64,000 bases of DNA from Lachnospiraceae bacterium 3-1 (GTDB lineage Bacteria; Bacillota; Clostridia; Lachnospirales; Lachnospiraceae): assembly GCA_000403255.2 (NCBI GenBank), contig KE159571.1, positions 654,111 through 718,110 on the forward strand, read 5' to 3'. Below, piece by piece: positions 8,898-19,421 of this stretch. Numbering within the stretch: the first letter of the stretch is position 1; each line of letters opens with the position of its first letter. Under the pieces are notes generated by a model. That model searched no databases and was not told where the DNA came from. It saw only the letters and a program-made list of their open reading frames with translations. The translations under genes and the position numbers were made by a program.

Positions 8898-9518
8898 ATG
8901 GCTAGTGTAGCTATTTATAATATGGAAGGCAATGAAGTTGGAAGCCTTGAGCTGAACGATGCAGTGTTCGGCGCCAAGATTAACGAACATCTGGTGCACA
9001 TGGCAGTTGTACAGCAGCTTGCAAATAACCGTCAGGGAACACAGAAGGCAAAAACCCGTTCTGAAGTCCGCGGCGGCGGAAGAAAACCATGGAGACAAAA
9101 AGGAACCGGACATGCAAGACAGGGTTCTATCCGTGCTCCTCAATGGAAAGGCGGCGGCGTAGTATTTGCTCCGGTTCCAAGGGATTACTCCTTCAAGATG
9201 AACAAGAAGGAAAAAAGAGCAGCATTGAAGTCTGTACTGACATCCAAAGTAAATGAAAGCAAGTTTATCGTTGTGGATGAATTGAAGCTGGATGAAATTA
9301 AGACAAAGAGATTCCAGGAAGTTTTGAACAACCTGAAAGTAAATAAAGCGCTTGTGGTTTTGAATGACAATGACAAAAATGTGATTTTATCAGCAAGAAA
9401 TATTCCCGCTGTAAAGACTGCATTGACCAATACCATCAATGTGTATGATATTTTAAAATATGACACCGTAGTAGTAACCAAGGATGCGGTGGCAACCATC
9501 GAGGAGGTGTATGCATAA
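8898..9518 (+). CDS. rplD: 50S ribosomal protein L4
   Basis: uL4 (206 aa) lines the nascent peptide tunnel. The long loop is clear: [20 protein letters not shown]. In E. coli L4 represses the S10 operon; whether that holds here is unknown. AAGGAGG lies upstream, and the stop overlaps the rplW start by one base (TAATG). Confidence 0.97.
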   Translation: MASVAIYNMEGNEVGSLELNDAVFGAKINEHLVHMAVVQQLANNRQGTQKAKTRSEVRGGGRKPWRQKGTGHARQGSIRAPQWKGGGVVFAPVPRDYSFKMNKKEKRAALKSVLTSKVNESKFIVVDELKLDEIKTKRFQEVLNNLKVNKALVVLNDNDKNVILSARNIPAVKTALTNTINVYDILKYDTVVVTKDAVATIEEVYA

Positions 9519-9817
9519 TGGCAAATATACAGTATTATGATGTAATCCTCAAACCGGTAATTACCGAAAAGAGTATGAATCTTATGGGCGAGAAAAAATA
9601 TACTTTCCTGGTTCATCCTGAAGCAAATAAAACCATGATTAAGGCGGCTGTTGAGAAAATGTTTGAGGGCACAAAAGTAGAGAAAGTAAATACCTTAAAC
9701 ATCCCCGGCAAGAAGAAAAGAAGAGGAATGGTGGTAGGAAAAACTGCCAAGACCAAGAAAGCAATTGTTCAGTTGACAGAGGACAGCAAGGAAATTGAAA
9801 TTTTTGCTGGTTTATAG
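9518..9817 (+). CDS. rplW: 50S ribosomal protein L23
   Basis: uL23 (99 aa) is at the tunnel exit, where trigger factor and SRP dock. [12 protein letters not shown] and [16 protein letters not shown] are the family landmarks. Translation is coupled to rplD through the one-base overlap. Confidence 0.96.
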   Translation: MANIQYYDVILKPVITEKSMNLMGEKKYTFLVHPEANKTMIKAAVEKMFEGTKVEKVNTLNIPGKKKRRGMVVGKTAKTKKAIVQLTEDSKEIEIFAGL

Positions 9818-9831
9818 AAAGGAGAAAAATC

Positions 9832-10677
9832 ATGGGAATTAAGACATATAACCCATATACACCTTCCAGAAGAAATATGACTGGTTCTGATTTCTCTGAA
9901 ATTACCAAGAAAAAACCAGAGAAATCCCTGGTAGTTTCCTTACAGAAAAGATCCGGGCGTAACAATCAGGGTAAAATTACTGTAAGGCACCGTGGCGGCG
10001 GTTCCAGAAGGAAATATAGAATTATCGATTTTAAAAGAAATAGTAAAGACGGAATTCCGGCGAAAGTAATCGGAATTGAGTATGATCCAAACAGGACAGC
10101 AAATATTGCGTTAATCTGCTATGCAGATGGTGAAAAATCATACATCCTTGCACCAGACGGGCTGACCGATGGTATGAAGATTATGAATGGACCAGAAGCA
10201 GAAGTAAGAGTTGGTAACTGCCTGCCATTGGAAAATATTCCAGTTGGTACTCAGGTGCATAACATTGAACTGCATCCAGGTAAGGGAGGACAGCTTGTTC
10301 GTTCCGCTGGAAACAGTGCACAGTTAATGGCAAAAGAAGGGAAATATGCAACACTCAGATTGCCTTCTGGTGAAATGAGAATGGTGCCAATTATCTGTAG
10401 AGCAACGATTGGCGTTGTAGGAAATACAGATCACAACCTGATTAAAATTGGTAAAGCAGGCCGGAAGCGCCATATGGGTATCCGTCCTACCGTACGTGGT
10501 TCCGTTATGAATCCGAATGACCATCCACATGGTGGTGGAGAAGGTAAGACTGGAATCGGACGTCCAGGCCCATCTACTCCATGGGGCAAGCCTGCGCTTG
10601 GTTTGAAGACCAGAAAGAAAAACAAAGCAAGCAATAAGCTTATTATAAGAAGAAGAGACGGTAGGGCTTTGAAATAA
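9832..10677 (+). CDS. rplB: 50S ribosomal protein L2
   Basis: uL2 (281 aa) organises 23S domains II, IV and V and is needed for subunit joining. The family hallmark near the C-terminus, [17 protein letters not shown], is intact, as is [16 protein letters not shown] near the N-terminus. AAGGAG lies 8 nt upstream, 14 nt after rplW. Confidence 0.97.
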   Translation: MGIKTYNPYTPSRRNMTGSDFSEITKKKPEKSLVVSLQKRSGRNNQGKITVRHRGGGSRRKYRIIDFKRNSKDGIPAKVIGIEYDPNRTANIALICYADGEKSYILAPDGLTDGMKIMNGPEAEVRVGNCLPLENIPVGTQVHNIELHPGKGGQLVRSAGNSAQLMAKEGKYATLRLPSGEMRMVPIICRATIGVVGNTDHNLIKIGKAGRKRHMGIRPTVRGSVMNPNDHPHGGGEGKTGIGRPGPSTPWGKPALGLKTRKKNKASNKLIIRRRDGRALK

Positions 10678-10682
10678 CAGGA

Positions 10683-10724
10683 ACACCCGCAGGGCATATT
10701 ATTTGCCCGAAAGCGGGAACGTAT
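10683..10724 (+). other. Intercistronic hairpin between rplB and rpsS
   Basis: A nested stem in the 63-nt gap: CCCGC pairs with GCGGG, and inside it GGGCA pairs with TGCCC; flanking GGAAC/GGGAAC bases do not extend it cleanly. There is no T-run, so it looks more like an mRNA stability or processing structure than a terminator. Confidence 0.45.
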
Positions 10725-10740
10725 TTAGGAGGTTGAATTT

Positions 10741-11022
10741 ATGGGTCGTTCATTAAAAAAAGGACCATTTGCTGATGCAAGTTTATTGAAAAAAGTAGAT
10801 GCCATGAACGCAGCAGGTGAAAAGAGCGTGATTAAAACCTGGTCTCGTCGTTCTACTATTTTCCCACAGTTCGTAGGCCATACATTTGCTGTACATGATG
10901 GAAGAAAGCATGTACCGGTTTATGTGACAGAAGATATGGTTGGGCATAAACTTGGGGAGTTCGTTTCTACAAGAACTTACCGTGGACATGGAAAAGACGA
11001 AAAGAAATCGAAAGTTCGTTAA
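10741..11022 (+). CDS. rpsS: 30S ribosomal protein S19
   Basis: uS19 (93 aa) binds in the 30S head with S13. [12 protein letters not shown] and the [21 protein letters not shown] segment are diagnostic. TTAGGAGG is the ribosome site. Confidence 0.97.
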   Translation: MGRSLKKGPFADASLLKKVDAMNAAGEKSVIKTWSRRSTIFPQFVGHTFAVHDGRKHVPVYVTEDMVGHKLGEFVSTRTYRGHGKDEKKSKVR

Positions 11023-11051
11023 TTAAAAGAATCTGAAAGGAGGTTTCATCC

Positions 11052-11438
11052 ATGGCAAAGGGACATAGAAGTCAAATTAAGAGAGAAAGAAATGCACAGA
11101 AGGATACCAGGCCATCCGCAAAATTATCTTATGCCCGTGTATCTGTTCAGAAAGCATGTTTCGTTTTAGATGCAATTCGTGGAAAAGATGTTCAGACTGC
11201 ACTGGCGATTTTGGCATATAATCCAAGATATGCATCAAGCCTGATAGAGAAATTATTAAAATCTGCAATTGCAAATGCAGAGAATAACAGCGGCATGAAT
11301 GCAGACAATCTTTACATTGCAGAATGTTATGCAAATAAAGGACCAACAATGAAGAGAGTTAGACCGAGGGCACAAGGAAGAGCTTACAGGATCGAGAAGA
11401 GAATGAGCCACATTACGATTGTGCTTGATGAAAGATAG
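11052..11438 (+). CDS. rplV: 50S ribosomal protein L22
   Basis: uL22 (128 aa) contacts all 23S domains and its beta-hairpin forms part of the tunnel constriction. [20 protein letters not shown] near the C-terminus is the family signature. AAAGGAGG precedes it; rpsC follows after 10 nt. Confidence 0.96.
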   Translation: MAKGHRSQIKRERNAQKDTRPSAKLSYARVSVQKACFVLDAIRGKDVQTALAILAYNPRYASSLIEKLLKSAIANAENNSGMNADNLYIAECYANKGPTMKRVRPRAQGRAYRIEKRMSHITIVLDER

Positions 11439-11448
11439 GAGGGCAAAC

Positions 11449-12105
11449 ATGGGACAGAAAGTGAATCCTCATGGTTTAAGAGTTGGAATTATCAAAGATT
11501 GGGACTCTAAATGGTATGCGGAAGCAGATTTTGCAGATTTACTGATTGAAGATTATAATATCAGAACATTTTTGAAAAAGAAATTATATGCATCAGGTGT
11601 TTCTAAAATTGAGATTGAAAGAGCTTCTGATCGGGTGAAAGTAATTCTCTATACTGCAAAGCCAGGTGTGGTAATCGGAAAAGGCGGAGCAGAGATTGAG
11701 AAAGTAAAAGCAGAACTCCAGAAGTTTACAGATAAAAAATTGATTGTAGATATCAAAGAAGTAAAGAAACCAGACAAGGATGCACAGTTGGTAGCTGAAA
11801 ATATTGCTTTGCAGTTGGAAAACCGTGTTTCTTTCCGAAGAGCAATGAAATCCTGCATGGGCAGAAGTATGAAAGCAGGCGCTCTTGGAATTAAGAGTTC
11901 CGTTTCTGGACGTTTGGGCGGCGCTGATATGGCACGTACCGAATTCTATAGTGAAGGAACGATTCCACTTCAGACATTAAGAGCAGATATCGATTATGGA
12001 TTCGCTGAGGCAGATACCACTTACGGAAAAGTAGGAGTTAAGGTATGGATCTACAAAGGCGAGGTACTTCCAACAAAAGAAACAAAGGAAGGGAGCGATA
12101 AATAA
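11449..12105 (+). CDS. rpsC: 30S ribosomal protein S3
   Basis: uS3 (218 aa) lies at the mRNA entry channel. [15 protein letters not shown] at the N-terminus and a type 2 KH domain with GKGG at residues 77-80 identify it. The ATG at 11449 after AGGAGGG is the start, not the earlier in-frame ATGs inside rplV. Its stop overlaps rplP by one base. Confidence 0.97.
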   Translation: MGQKVNPHGLRVGIIKDWDSKWYAEADFADLLIEDYNIRTFLKKKLYASGVSKIEIERASDRVKVILYTAKPGVVIGKGGAEIEKVKAELQKFTDKKLIVDIKEVKKPDKDAQLVAENIALQLENRVSFRRAMKSCMGRSMKAGALGIKSSVSGRLGGADMARTEFYSEGTIPLQTLRADIDYGFAEADTTYGKVGVKVWIYKGEVLPTKETKEGSDK

Positions 12106-12545
12106 TGTTAATGCCAAAAAGAGTAAAACGCCGTAAACAGTTCCGTGGTTCCATGGCAGGTAAGGCGTTAAGAGGTAATAAAATTACAAATGGTGAATAC
12201 GGTATTATATCCACAGAGCCTTGCTGGATTAAATCCAATCAGATTGAGGCAGCGCGTATCGCAATGACACGTTATATCAAGCGTGGCGGTAAAGTTTGGA
12301 TTAAAATTTTCCCTGATAAACCAGTAACTGCAAAACCGGCAGAAACTCGTATGGGTTCTGGAAAAGGAACATTGGAATATTGGGTGGCAGTTGTAAAACC
12401 AGGACGCGTTTTATTTGAAATCTCCGGTGTTCCGGAAGAAACAGCGCGGGAAGCGCTGCGTCTTGCTACACACAAATTACCCTGTAAATGTAAAATAGTT
12501 TCACGGGCAGACTTAGAAGGCGGTGAATCAAATGAAAACCAGTAA
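12105..12545 (+). CDS. rplP: 50S ribosomal protein L16
   Basis: uL16 (146 aa) is a late-assembling protein near the A-site tRNA elbow. [15 protein letters not shown] and [18 protein letters not shown] are characteristic. The start overlaps the rpsC stop (TAATG); GAAGGGAG lies upstream. Confidence 0.96.
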   Translation: MLMPKRVKRRKQFRGSMAGKALRGNKITNGEYGIISTEPCWIKSNQIEAARIAMTRYIKRGGKVWIKIFPDKPVTAKPAETRMGSGKGTLEYWVAVVKPGRVLFEISGVPEETAREALRLATHKLPCKCKIVSRADLEGGESNENQ

Positions 12546-12747
12546 TTATGTAAAAGATTTAAGAGAAGAATCCGTAGCAGCATTGCAGGAACAGTTAGTA
12601 GCTGCTAAAAAAGAACTTTTTAATTTAAGGTTCCAGAATGCAACCAATCAGTTGGATAATACTGCAAGAATCAAAGAGGTTCGCAAAAATATTGCCAGAA
12701 TTCAGACGATCATCACTGAGAAAGAGCGCGAGGCATTGAACGCTTAG
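12532..12747 (+). CDS. rpmC: 50S ribosomal protein L29
   Basis: uL29 (71 aa) sits beside L23 at the tunnel exit. The [13 protein letters not shown]...ELFNLRFQ...[13 protein letters not shown] pattern is typical. The ATG at 12532 is preferred over 12523 because it has the AAGGCGGTGA site and gives the usual N-terminus; it overlaps rplP by 14 nt. Confidence 0.94.
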   Translation: MKTSNYVKDLREESVAALQEQLVAAKKELFNLRFQNATNQLDNTARIKEVRKNIARIQTIITEKEREALNA

Positions 12748-12791
12748 TGAAAGGGACTTCCAGTGTATAACCATGGGAAAGGAGCAAAATC

Positions 12792-13049
12792 GTGGAAGAA
12801 AGAAATCTTAGGAAAACACGTACCGGTGTTGTTGTAAGCGATAAGATGAATAAGACTATCGTAGTTGCCGTAAGAGATAATGTAAGGCATCCTCTGTACA
12901 ACAAGATCGTAAAAAAGACTTATAAATTGAAAGCTCATGACGAAAACAATGAATGCAAAATTGGAGATACTGTCAAAGTAATGGAAACAAGACCTTTATC
13001 CAAAGACAAGAGATGGAGACTTGTAGAGATTATTGAAAGAGCGAAATAA
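12792..13049 (+). CDS. rpsQ: 30S ribosomal protein S17
   Basis: uS17 (85 aa) is a primary 16S rRNA-binding OB-fold protein. [16 protein letters not shown] and [18 protein letters not shown] identify it. It uses a GTG start, after AAAGGAG. Confidence 0.96.
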   Translation: MEERNLRKTRTGVVVSDKMNKTIVVAVRDNVRHPLYNKIVKKTYKLKAHDENNECKIGDTVKVMETRPLSKDKRWRLVEIIERAK

Positions 13050-13063
13050 AGGAGGCTACCAGC

Positions 13064-13432
13064 ATGATTCAACAGGAAAGCAGACTGAAAGTAGCCGATA
13101 ATACAGGAGCAAAAGAAATACTCTGCATCCGTGTTATGGGCGGTTCTACAAGAAGATATGCGAATATCGGAGATATCATCACTGCTACGGTTAAAGATGC
13201 AACACCAGGCGGCGTTGTAAAAAAAGGTGATGTAGTAAAAGCTGTAGTAGTTCGGACCAAAAAAGGTGCTCGTCGGAAAGACGGTTCTTATATTAAATTT
13301 GATGAAAATGCGGCTGTTATCATTAAAGATGACAAGACCCCAAGAGGAACCCGTATCTTTGGACCAGTTGCCAGAGAGCTTCGTGAAAAACAGTTTATGA
13401 AAATTGTTTCCTTAGCTCCGGAAGTATTATAG
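13064..13432 (+). CDS. rplN: 50S ribosomal protein L14
   Basis: uL14 (122 aa) is at the subunit interface and forms bridges with 16S rRNA; RsfS binds it in other bacteria. [18 protein letters not shown] and the [16 protein letters not shown] segment are highly conserved. AAAGGAGG lies 8 nt upstream. Confidence 0.97.
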   Translation: MIQQESRLKVADNTGAKEILCIRVMGGSTRRYANIGDIITATVKDATPGGVVKKGDVVKAVVVRTKKGARRKDGSYIKFDENAAVIIKDDKTPRGTRIFGPVARELREKQFMKIVSLAPEVL

Positions 13433-13445
13433 GAGGTGTGGGTCT

Positions 13446-13757
13446 ATGGCAACATTAAAAATTAAAAAAGGCGATCTGGTAAAGGTGATCGCTGGAAAAG
13501 ATAAAGATAAAGAAGGCAAGGTAATTGCAATAAACAGGAAAAAGAATACTGTGCTGGTGGAAGGTATCAATATGATTACCAAGCATACAAAGCCAAGTAT
13601 GGCTAACCAGCAGGGAGGTATTGTTCATCAGGAAGGGCCCATCCATGTTTCCAATGTAATGTATGTTCACAAAGGAAAAGCTACCCGTGTAGGCTTCAAG
13701 ATGGAGGGCGGCAAGAAAGTACGTTTTGCCAAATCCACTGGCGACGTAATTGACTAA
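13446..13757 (+). CDS. rplX: 50S ribosomal protein L24
   Basis: uL24 (103 aa) is a KOW-domain initiator of 50S assembly. The KOW motif [20 protein letters not shown] is at residues 5-24. ATAGGAGG precedes the ATG. Confidence 0.96.
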   Translation: MATLKIKKGDLVKVIAGKDKDKEGKVIAINRKKNTVLVEGINMITKHTKPSMANQQGGIVHQEGPIHVSNVMYVHKGKATRVGFKMEGGKKVRFAKSTGDVID

Positions 13758-13780
13758 TTTAGGAGAGGAGGTTCATTCAG

Positions 13781-14326
13781 TTGAGTAGTAGATTAAAAGA
13801 TATTTATCAGAACGAAATTATAGATGCTCTGATGAAAAAATTTGAATATAAAAATGTTATGGAAGTACCAAAAATTGAAAAAGTAGTCATCAACATGGGT
13901 GTTGGTGAAGCAAAAGAAAATGCGAAGCTCCTTGATGCAGCAGTAAGTGATCTGGAAACTATTACCGGACAGAAAGCTGTTGTTACGAAAGCAAAGAAAT
14001 CTGTTGCTAACTTCAAGATCAGAGAAGGAATGCCAATCGGATGTAAAGTGACATTAAGGGGAAACAGAATGTATGAATTTGTTGACCGTTTAATCAATCT
14101 TGCACTTCCTCGTGTACGTGACTTTCGTGGTGTGAACCCAAATTCATTCGATGGAAGAGGAAATTATGCTCTTGGAATCAAAGAGCAGCTTATTTTCCCA
14201 GAAATTGAGTACGATAAAATTGACAAAATCCGCGGTATGGATATTATTTTCGTAACTACAGCAAAGACAGATGAAGAGGCTCGTGAATTGTTAGCACAAT
14301 TCAATATGCCATTTGCAAAACAGTAA
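13781..14326 (+). CDS. rplE: 50S ribosomal protein L5
   Basis: uL5 (181 aa) binds 5S rRNA and the P-site tRNA elbow. [16 protein letters not shown] and [20 protein letters not shown] are family signatures. The best start is a TTG at 13781, 9-10 nt after GAGGAGG; no ATG fits the expected N-terminus. Confidence 0.96.
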   Translation: MSSRLKDIYQNEIIDALMKKFEYKNVMEVPKIEKVVINMGVGEAKENAKLLDAAVSDLETITGQKAVVTKAKKSVANFKIREGMPIGCKVTLRGNRMYEFVDRLINLALPRVRDFRGVNPNSFDGRGNYALGIKEQLIFPEIEYDKIDKIRGMDIIFVTTAKTDEEARELLAQFNMPFAKQ

Positions 14327-14339
14327 GGAGGGAATTTCA

Positions 14340-14525
14340 ATGGCAAAAACAGCGATGAAAATGAAACAGCAGCGTAAACAGAAATTCTCTACCAGAGAAT
14401 ACAATCGTTGCAGAATTTGCGGACGTCCGCATGCATATTTGAGAAAATACGGAATTTGCAGAATTTGCTTCCGTGAATTAGCATATAAGGGACAGATTCC
14501 AGGAGTGAAGAAAGCAAGTTGGTGA
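14340..14525 (+). CDS. rpsZ: 30S ribosomal protein S14, zinc type
   Basis: uS14 (61 aa) of the short C+ form, with Zn ligands Cys24, Cys27, Cys40 and Cys43 in CRICGRP...CRICF. The ATG at 14340 after AAGGAGGG is used; an upstream in-frame ATG lies inside rplE. Organisms with this form often keep a zinc-free paralogue elsewhere. Confidence 0.96.
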   Translation: MAKTAMKMKQQRKQKFSTREYNRCRICGRPHAYLRKYGICRICFRELAYKGQIPGVKKASW

Positions 14526-14675
14526 CCGGAAGCACTTAGCGAAAGCAAGCTGCTAAGCGCAGCTTAAGGTTAGTGCGAGGTCGTTCCAGGAGGTTAGTGA
14601 AACCGAGCCTTTGGCGAAGGTTGAGCTTAGCGAGTGGAACTTCCTTATAAGAAAATAACAGGAGGAAAATATATC
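14526..14675 (+). other. Structured intercistronic element, copy 1 (before rpsH)
   Basis: This 150-nt gap carries a folded element also found after rpsH. Shared landmarks in order are GCACTTAG, TTAGTGCGA, GTTCC, CGAGCCT, TTGGCGAAG, and GAGTGGAACT. GTTCCA pairs with TGGAAC as an outer stem, AAGCTGC with GCAGCTT, and CCTT with AAGG around the loop TGGCG. AGGAGG for rpsH lies at its 3' end. Confidence 0.5.
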
Positions 14676-15077
14676 ATGACAATGAGTGATCCAATCGCAG
14701 ATATGCTTACAAGAATCCGTAACGCAAATACTGCTAAACATGATACAGTTGATGTTCCAGCTTCCAAGATGAAAGTTGCAATTGCTGACATTCTTGTAGA
14801 TGAAGGATATATTGTAAAATATGATATTGTGGAAGATGGCAGCTTTAACACAATCCGTATCACTTTGAAATACGGTAAAGATAAAAATGAAAAGATTATT
14901 ACAGGTCTTAAGAGAATTTCGAAACCAGGACTTCGGGTATATGCTGGCAAAGAAGATGTACCAAGAGTTTTGGGAGGATTAGGAATTGCAATTCTTTCCA
15001 CCAATCAGGGTGTTATAACAGATAAACAGGCTAGAAAATTAGCAGTAGGAGGCGAAGTGCTGGCCTATGTATGGTAG
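14676..15077 (+). CDS. rpsH: 30S ribosomal protein S8
   Basis: uS8 (133 aa) is a central-domain 16S binder; in E. coli it also represses the spc operon by binding m[21 protein letters not shown] and the C-terminal GGEVLAYVW are diagnostic. The start at 14676 follows ACAGGAGG; upstream in-frame ATGs lie in the structured spacer. The gene is bracketed by two copies of the same structured element, which is suggestive given S8's known regulatory habit. Confidence 0.97.
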   Translation: MTMSDPIADMLTRIRNANTAKHDTVDVPASKMKVAIADILVDEGYIVKYDIVEDGSFNTIRITLKYGKDKNEKIITGLKRISKPGLRVYAGKEDVPRVLGGLGIAILSTNQGVITDKQARKLAVGGEVLAYVW

Positions 15078-15225
15078 GCATTGAGCACTTAGTGAGGTGT
15101 TATCGAACTTAGTGCGAAAGCCGTTCCCGAGACTTAGCGGTGACGAGCCTGCTTTTGGCGAAGACAGCGTGTTAGTCGAGTGGAACTCTCACAGCATATA
15201 AAAATAAATTACAGGAGGTACGGGC
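15078..15225 (+). other. Structured intercistronic element, copy 2 (after rpsH)
   Basis: The second copy keeps the landmarks of copy 1 (GCACTTAG, TTAGTGCGA, CCGTTCC, CGAGCCT, TTGGCGAAG, CGAGTGGAACT), but several stem bases differ. The stem below the TTGGCG loop is CTG-CTT/AAG-CAG here against CCTT/AAGG in copy 1, so pairing is kept while sequence changes. AGGAGG for rplF follows. Confidence 0.5.
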
Positions 15226-15765
15226 ATGTCACGAATCGGAAGAATGCCAATCGCGGTACCTGCAGGTGTAACTGTAGATATTGCAGAAAATAATCATGTG
15301 ACTGTAAAAGGTCCGAAGGGAGCTCTTGAGAGAACCCTTCCAGCAGAAATGGAAATCAAATTAGAAGGTTCTGAAATTACTGTAACCAGGCCCAATGACT
15401 TAAAGAAAATGAAATCTTTGCATGGCCTGACCAGAACATTGATTAATAATATGGTAGTAGGTGTAACCAATGGTTATACCAAAGAACTGGAAGTAAACGG
15501 TGTTGGTTACAGAGCATCAAAATCTGGAAAAGATTTAACTCTGAATCTGGGATATTCCCATCCAGTAGTTATGACTGATCCAGAAGGATTGGAATCCAAA
15601 GTAGAAGGAAATAAAATTACCGTTTCCGGTATTGATAAAGAAAAAGTTGGCCAGTACGCTGCTGAAATCAGAGACAAGAGAAGACCTGAGCCTTACAAAG
15701 GAAAAGGTATCAAATATGTTGATGAAGTTATCCGGCGTAAAGTTGGTAAGACTGGTAAAAAATAA
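15226..15765 (+). CDS. rplF: 50S ribosomal protein L6
   Basis: uL6 (179 aa) is near the factor-binding site. [15 protein letters not shown] and the C-terminal [21 protein letters not shown] are family marks. ACAGGAGG precedes the ATG. Confidence 0.97.
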   Translation: MSRIGRMPIAVPAGVTVDIAENNHVTVKGPKGALERTLPAEMEIKLEGSEITVTRPNDLKKMKSLHGLTRTLINNMVVGVTNGYTKELEVNGVGYRASKSGKDLTLNLGYSHPVVMTDPEGLESKVEGNKITVSGIDKEKVGQYAAEIRDKRRPEPYKGKGIKYVDEVIRRKVGKTGKK

Positions 15766-15783
15766 TTAAAGGAGGAACAAAAA

Positions 15784-16152
15784 ATGATTAATAAAAAATC
15801 AAGATCAGAAGTCCGTTTGAAAAAGCATAGAAGAATTCGCAATCGTTTCTCCGGTACAGCTGAAAGGCCACGTTTGGCAGTGTTTAGAAGTAATAATCAT
15901 ATGTATGCACAGATTATTGATGATGATGCGCAGCATACACTTGTTTCCGCGTCTACACTCCAGAAAGATGTGAAAGCAGAGTTGGAGAAAACCAATAATG
16001 TGGAAGCGGCAGCATACCTTGGAACAGTGATTGCAAAGCGGGCGCTGGAAAAGGGCATTACTACGGTTGTCTTCGACAGAGGCGGTTATATCTATCAGGG
16101 AAAAGTCCAGGCTTTAGCTGATGCAGCAAGAGAAGCTGGGTTAAACTTTTAA
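15784..16152 (+). CDS. rplR: 50S ribosomal protein L18
   Basis: uL18 (122 aa) binds 5S rRNA together with L5. [30 protein letters not shown] and the end [26 protein letters not shown] match the family. AAAGGAGG lies upstream. Confidence 0.96.
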   Translation: MINKKSRSEVRLKKHRRIRNRFSGTAERPRLAVFRSNNHMYAQIIDDDAQHTLVSASTLQKDVKAELEKTNNVEAAAYLGTVIAKRALEKGITTVVFDRGGYIYQGKVQALADAAREAGLNF

Positions 16153-16169
16153 TAGGAGGAGACAAATAC

Positions 16170-16679
16170 ATGAAACGTACAATCATTGATGCTAGTCAAT
16201 TGGAATTAACAGAAAAAGTGGTATCAATTAAACGTGTAACAAAAGTTGTGAAAGGCGGACGTAATATGCGTTTTACAGCTTTGGTTGTTGTTGGTGACAG
16301 CAATGGTCATGTAGGTGCAGGTTTAGGCAAAGCAACTGAAATTCCTGAAGCGATCCGCAAGGGAAAAGAAGATGCAATGAAGAAACTGATTTCTGTAAAA
16401 TTAGATGATAACAACAGTATTACCCATGATATTACTGGAAAACATACCGGTGCATCTGTACTGTTGAAAAGAGCTCCAGAAGGTACCGGTGTAATTGCAG
16501 GCGGTCCTGCACGTAGTGTATGTGAGCTGGCAGGAATTAAGAACATCCGTACAAAATCTTTAGGCTCCAACAATAAGCAGAACGTAGTTCTTGCTACAAT
16601 TGAAGCTTTAAAACAGTTAAAATCTCCAGAAGAAGTAGCAAAACTCCGCGGTAAATCTGTAGAAGAGATACTCGGTTAA
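16170..16679 (+). CDS. rpsE: 30S ribosomal protein S5
   Basis: uS5 (169 aa) lines the mRNA entry path and affects decoding accuracy. [17 protein letters not shown] and [14 protein letters not shown]-type sequence (here [14 protein letters not shown]) are the double-stranded RNA-binding landmarks. ATAGGAGG lies upstream. Confidence 0.97.
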   Translation: MKRTIIDASQLELTEKVVSIKRVTKVVKGGRNMRFTALVVVGDSNGHVGAGLGKATEIPEAIRKGKEDAMKKLISVKLDDNNSITHDITGKHTGASVLLKRAPEGTGVIAGGPARSVCELAGIKNIRTKSLGSNNKQNVVLATIEALKQLKSPEEVAKLRGKSVEEILG

Positions 16680-16693
16680 GGAGGATATGGAAA

Positions 16694-16876
16694 ATGGCAG
16701 AGAAATTAAAAATTACACTTGTAAAATCCGCAATCGGCGCTGTTCCCAAAAATCGCAAGACAGTGGAAGCATTAGGTTTAAGAAAATTGAACCATACAGT
16801 AGAAATGCCAGATAATGCAGCGGTTAGAGGGATGATCCGACAGGTAAAGCATTTAGTGAAAGTAGAAGAAATCTAA
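16694..16876 (+). CDS. rpmD: 50S ribosomal protein L30
   Basis: uL30 (60 aa), the bacterial short form. [26 protein letters not shown]-type residues and the C-terminal [14 protein letters not shown] are characteristic. AAGGAGG lies upstream, 14 nt after rpsE. Confidence 0.95.
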   Translation: MAEKLKITLVKSAIGAVPKNRKTVEALGLRKLNHTVEMPDNAAVRGMIRQVKHLVKVEEI

Positions 16877-16898
16877 GAGAACGTAAGGAGGTGTCAAA

Positions 16899-17336
16899 AT
16901 GGACTTATCAAATTTAAAGCCGGCAAAAGGTTCTAAGCACAGTGATTATAGAAGAGGCCGCGGACACGGTTCGGGAAATGGTAAGACAGCAGGCAAGGGA
17001 CATAAGGGTCAGAAAGCACGTTCTGGAGCGCCAAGACCTGGTTTTGAAGGCGGTCAGATGCCATTATACAGAAGAATTCCAAAACGCGGATTCAAAAACA
17101 GGAATTCCAAAGATATTGTTGCAATCAATGTTGACGTTCTGGAAGTATTTAATAACGATGATGTTGTAACAATAGAAGTTTTAAAAGAGCGTAAAATTGT
17201 GAAAAACCCCAGAGATGGCGTGAAGATTCTCGGAAATGGTGAGCTTACCAAGAAACTTACCGTACAAGTAAATGCTTTCAGCGCAGGTGCAAAAGAGAAG
17301 ATTGAGGCTCTTGGTGGAAAAGCAGAGGTGGTTTAA
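16899..17336 (+). CDS. rplO: 50S ribosomal protein L15
   Basis: uL15 (145 aa). The glycine/arginine-rich N-terminus ([20 protein letters not shown]) that threads into 23S rRNA is obvious, as is [15 protein letters not shown]. The stop overlaps the secY start by one base (TAATG), the usual coupling. Confidence 0.96.
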   Translation: MDLSNLKPAKGSKHSDYRRGRGHGSGNGKTAGKGHKGQKARSGAPRPGFEGGQMPLYRRIPKRGFKNRNSKDIVAINVDVLEVFNNDDVVTIEVLKERKIVKNPRDGVKILGNGELTKKLTVQVNAFSAGAKEKIEALGGKAEVV

Positions 17337-18655
17337 TGCTGGAGACACTCCGTAATGCATTTAAAATAAAGGATATCAGGAACCGTATTTTTTATACGCT
17401 AGTAATGTTGGTAATCATCAGGATAGGATCACAGCTTCCTCTTCCTGGTGTAAATGCCGAAGTAATTGCCAACTGGTTTGCAAACCAGGGAATGGATGCA
17501 TTGAATTTCTTTGATGCAATTACTGGCGGTTCTTTTGAACAGATGTCAGTGTTTGCATTGAACATTACACCATACATTACGTCCTCCATTATTATGCAGC
17601 TTCTTACAATTGCGATTCCCAAGCTAGAGGAGATGCAGAAGGATGGAGAAGATGGAAGGAAGAAGATAGCGGAAATTACACGTTATGTTACGGTTGCTCT
17701 TGCATTGATTCAGTCTATTGCCATGGCAATTGGATTTGGCCGGGGTGGATATTTGGATAAATTTGATGCACCTCATGTTATTATGATGGTGACAGGACTG
17801 ACGGCAGGTTCCGCAGTCTTGATGTGGATTGGTGAAAGAATCACAGAGCACGGTGTGGGAAATGGTATTTCCATTGTGTTGGTAATCAATATTATTTCCC
17901 GTATTCCAGAGGATTTGATGACTCTTTACACTCAGTTTATTGCAAATGCACCAAATGTAGGAAATGCAATTATTGCTGCAGTAGTAATTCTCGCAGTAAT
18001 TCTGGTAACAGTTGTATTCGTTATTATCTTGCAGGATGGTCAGCGCAGAATTCCGGTACAGTATAGTAAAAAAATTCAGGGACGTAAGCAGGTAGGCGGA
18101 CAGTCTACACATATTCCTTTGAAAGTAAATACTGCTGGTGTAATACCGATTATTTTTGCCCAGTCCATTATGCAGTTCCCGGTTATCATTGCTACCATTA
18201 TGGGAAAAGGAAATGGAAACGGAATTGGAAGCAAAATTCTTCATGGATTGTCCCAGTCTTACTGGTGTGATCCAGAGAATCCAGTTTACAGCATAGGTTT
18301 GTTGGTGTATATTGTGTTGGTAATTGCTTTTGCATATTTCTATACATCTATCACCTTCAATCCTTTGGAGATTGCAAATAATATGAAACGTCAGGGTGGA
18401 TTTATTCCAGGTATCAGGCCAGGAAAGCCAACCAGTGATTATTTGACAAAGATCTTGAATTATATTGTATTTATCGGAGCAGTAGGACTTATGATTGTGG
18501 CTGTGATTCCAATTTTCTTTAATGGAGTTTTCAGTGCAAATGTATCCTTTGGTGGGACATCTATCATTATTATTGTAGGTGTGGTAATCGAAACTCTGAA
18601 ACAGATCGAATCTCAAATGCTGGTACGTTATTATAAAGGATTTTTAAATGATTGA
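17336..18655 (+). CDS. secY: Preprotein translocase subunit SecY
   Basis: SecY (439 aa) is the protein-conducting channel of the membrane. About 10 hydrophobic segments are visible, with the family motifs LPLPGVN, MQLLTIAIPKLE, ITEHGVGNGIS, IPLKVNTAGVIP and NPLEIANNMKRQGGFIPGIRPG. It follows rplO with a one-base overlap, and adk comes 119 nt later. Confidence 0.97.
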   Translation: MLETLRNAFKIKDIRNRIFYTLVMLVIIRIGSQLPLPGVNAEVIANWFANQGMDALNFFDAITGGSFEQMSVFALNITPYITSSIIMQLLTIAIPKLEEMQKDGEDGRKKIAEITRYVTVALALIQSIAMAIGFGRGGYLDKFDAPHVIMMVTGLTAGSAVLMWIGERITEHGVGNGISIVLVINIISRIPEDLMTLYTQFIANAPNVGNAIIAAVVILAVILVTVVFVIILQDGQRRIPVQYSKKIQGRKQVGGQSTHIPLKVNTAGVIPIIFAQSIMQFPVIIATIMGKGNGNGIGSKILHGLSQSYWCDPENPVYSIGLLVYIVLVIAFAYFYTSITFNPLEIANNMKRQGGFIPGIRPGKPTSDYLTKILNYIVFIGAVGLMIVAVIPIFFNGVFSANVSFGGTSIIIIVGVVIETLKQIESQMLVRYYKGFLND

Positions 18656-18674
18656 TATGCCAGTTTAAATGCAG

Positions 18675-18700
18675 CCACTTTCGCATGCGTGCGGAAGTGG
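18675..18700 (+). other. Intercistronic hairpin between secY and adk
   Basis: CCACTT-CGCA pairs with TGCG-AAGTGG in an 11-step stem closed by a TGCG loop, with one mismatch. There is no T-run. A second short stem (ATATTCG with CGAATAT) follows before the adk ribosome site. Possibly a partial attenuator or processing site. Confidence 0.4.
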
Positions 18701-18774
18701 TTACTATCATATTCGGTGATGAAAACATTAGCGAATATACATCATAAAGCGGAAATAATAAGGAGGAGCCAAGT

Positions 18775-19419
18775 ATGAAAATTATTATGTTAGGAGCGCC
18801 GGGAGCAGGAAAAGGAACACAGGCAAAGCAGATTGCGGATAAGTATTCTATTCCACATATTTCTACTGGAGATATTTTTCGGGCGAACTTGAAAGCAGGG
18901 ACAGAACTTGGAAAGAAGGCAAAGGAATACATGGACCAGGGACTTCTGGTACCAGATGAGCTTACATGTGATTTAGTTATGGACCGCATTGGTCAAGATG
19001 ACTGCAAAAATGGATTTGTGCTGGATGGTTTCCCAAGAACAATTCCCCAGGCACAGGCTTTGGATGCAGCGCTTGCAAAAATCAATGAAAAGATGGATTA
19101 TGCCATTGATGTGGATGTACCAGATGAAAATATTGTCAATCGGATGTCAGGAAGACGTGCATGCTTAAATTGTGGCGCAACTTATCACATTGTTTCGATT
19201 CCTACCAAGGTGGAAGGTATTTGCGACCGTTGTGGGAATAAAGTAGTTTTAAGAGATGATGATCAGCCAGAAACAGTAAAGAAACGTTTGGATGTATATC
19301 ATGAACAAACCCAGCCCTTAATTGATTATTATAAAGAACAGAATATTTTAAAAACTGTAGACGGAACCCAGCCAATGGAAAATGTATTTGGCGCCATTGT
19401 GGAAATTTTAGGAGCGTAA
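18775..19419 (+). CDS. adk: Adenylate kinase
   Basis: Cytoplasmic enzyme interconverting ATP + AMP and 2 ADP (214 aa). The P-loop GAPGAGKGT is at residues 7-15, DGFPRT at 84-89. The long lid carries four cysteines (Cys130, 133, 150, 153), the zinc-binding form of Gram-positives. AAGGAGG lies upstream, and map starts 2 nt after the stop. Confidence 0.97.
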   Translation: MKIIMLGAPGAGKGTQAKQIADKYSIPHISTGDIFRANLKAGTELGKKAKEYMDQGLLVPDELTCDLVMDRIGQDDCKNGFVLDGFPRTIPQAQALDAALAKINEKMDYAIDVDVPDENIVNRMSGRRACLNCGATYHIVSIPTKVEGICDRCGNKVVLRDDDQPETVKKRLDVYHEQTQPLIDYYKEQNILKTVDGTQPMENVFGAIVEILGA

Positions 19420-19421
19420 AA

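Noticed and set aside
17624-18616. 330-codon minus-strand frame opposite secY
   Set aside because: It is antisense to a certain secY. The His/Asn/Tyr-rich translation is what the complement of hydrophobic codons gives, and there is no ribosome site.
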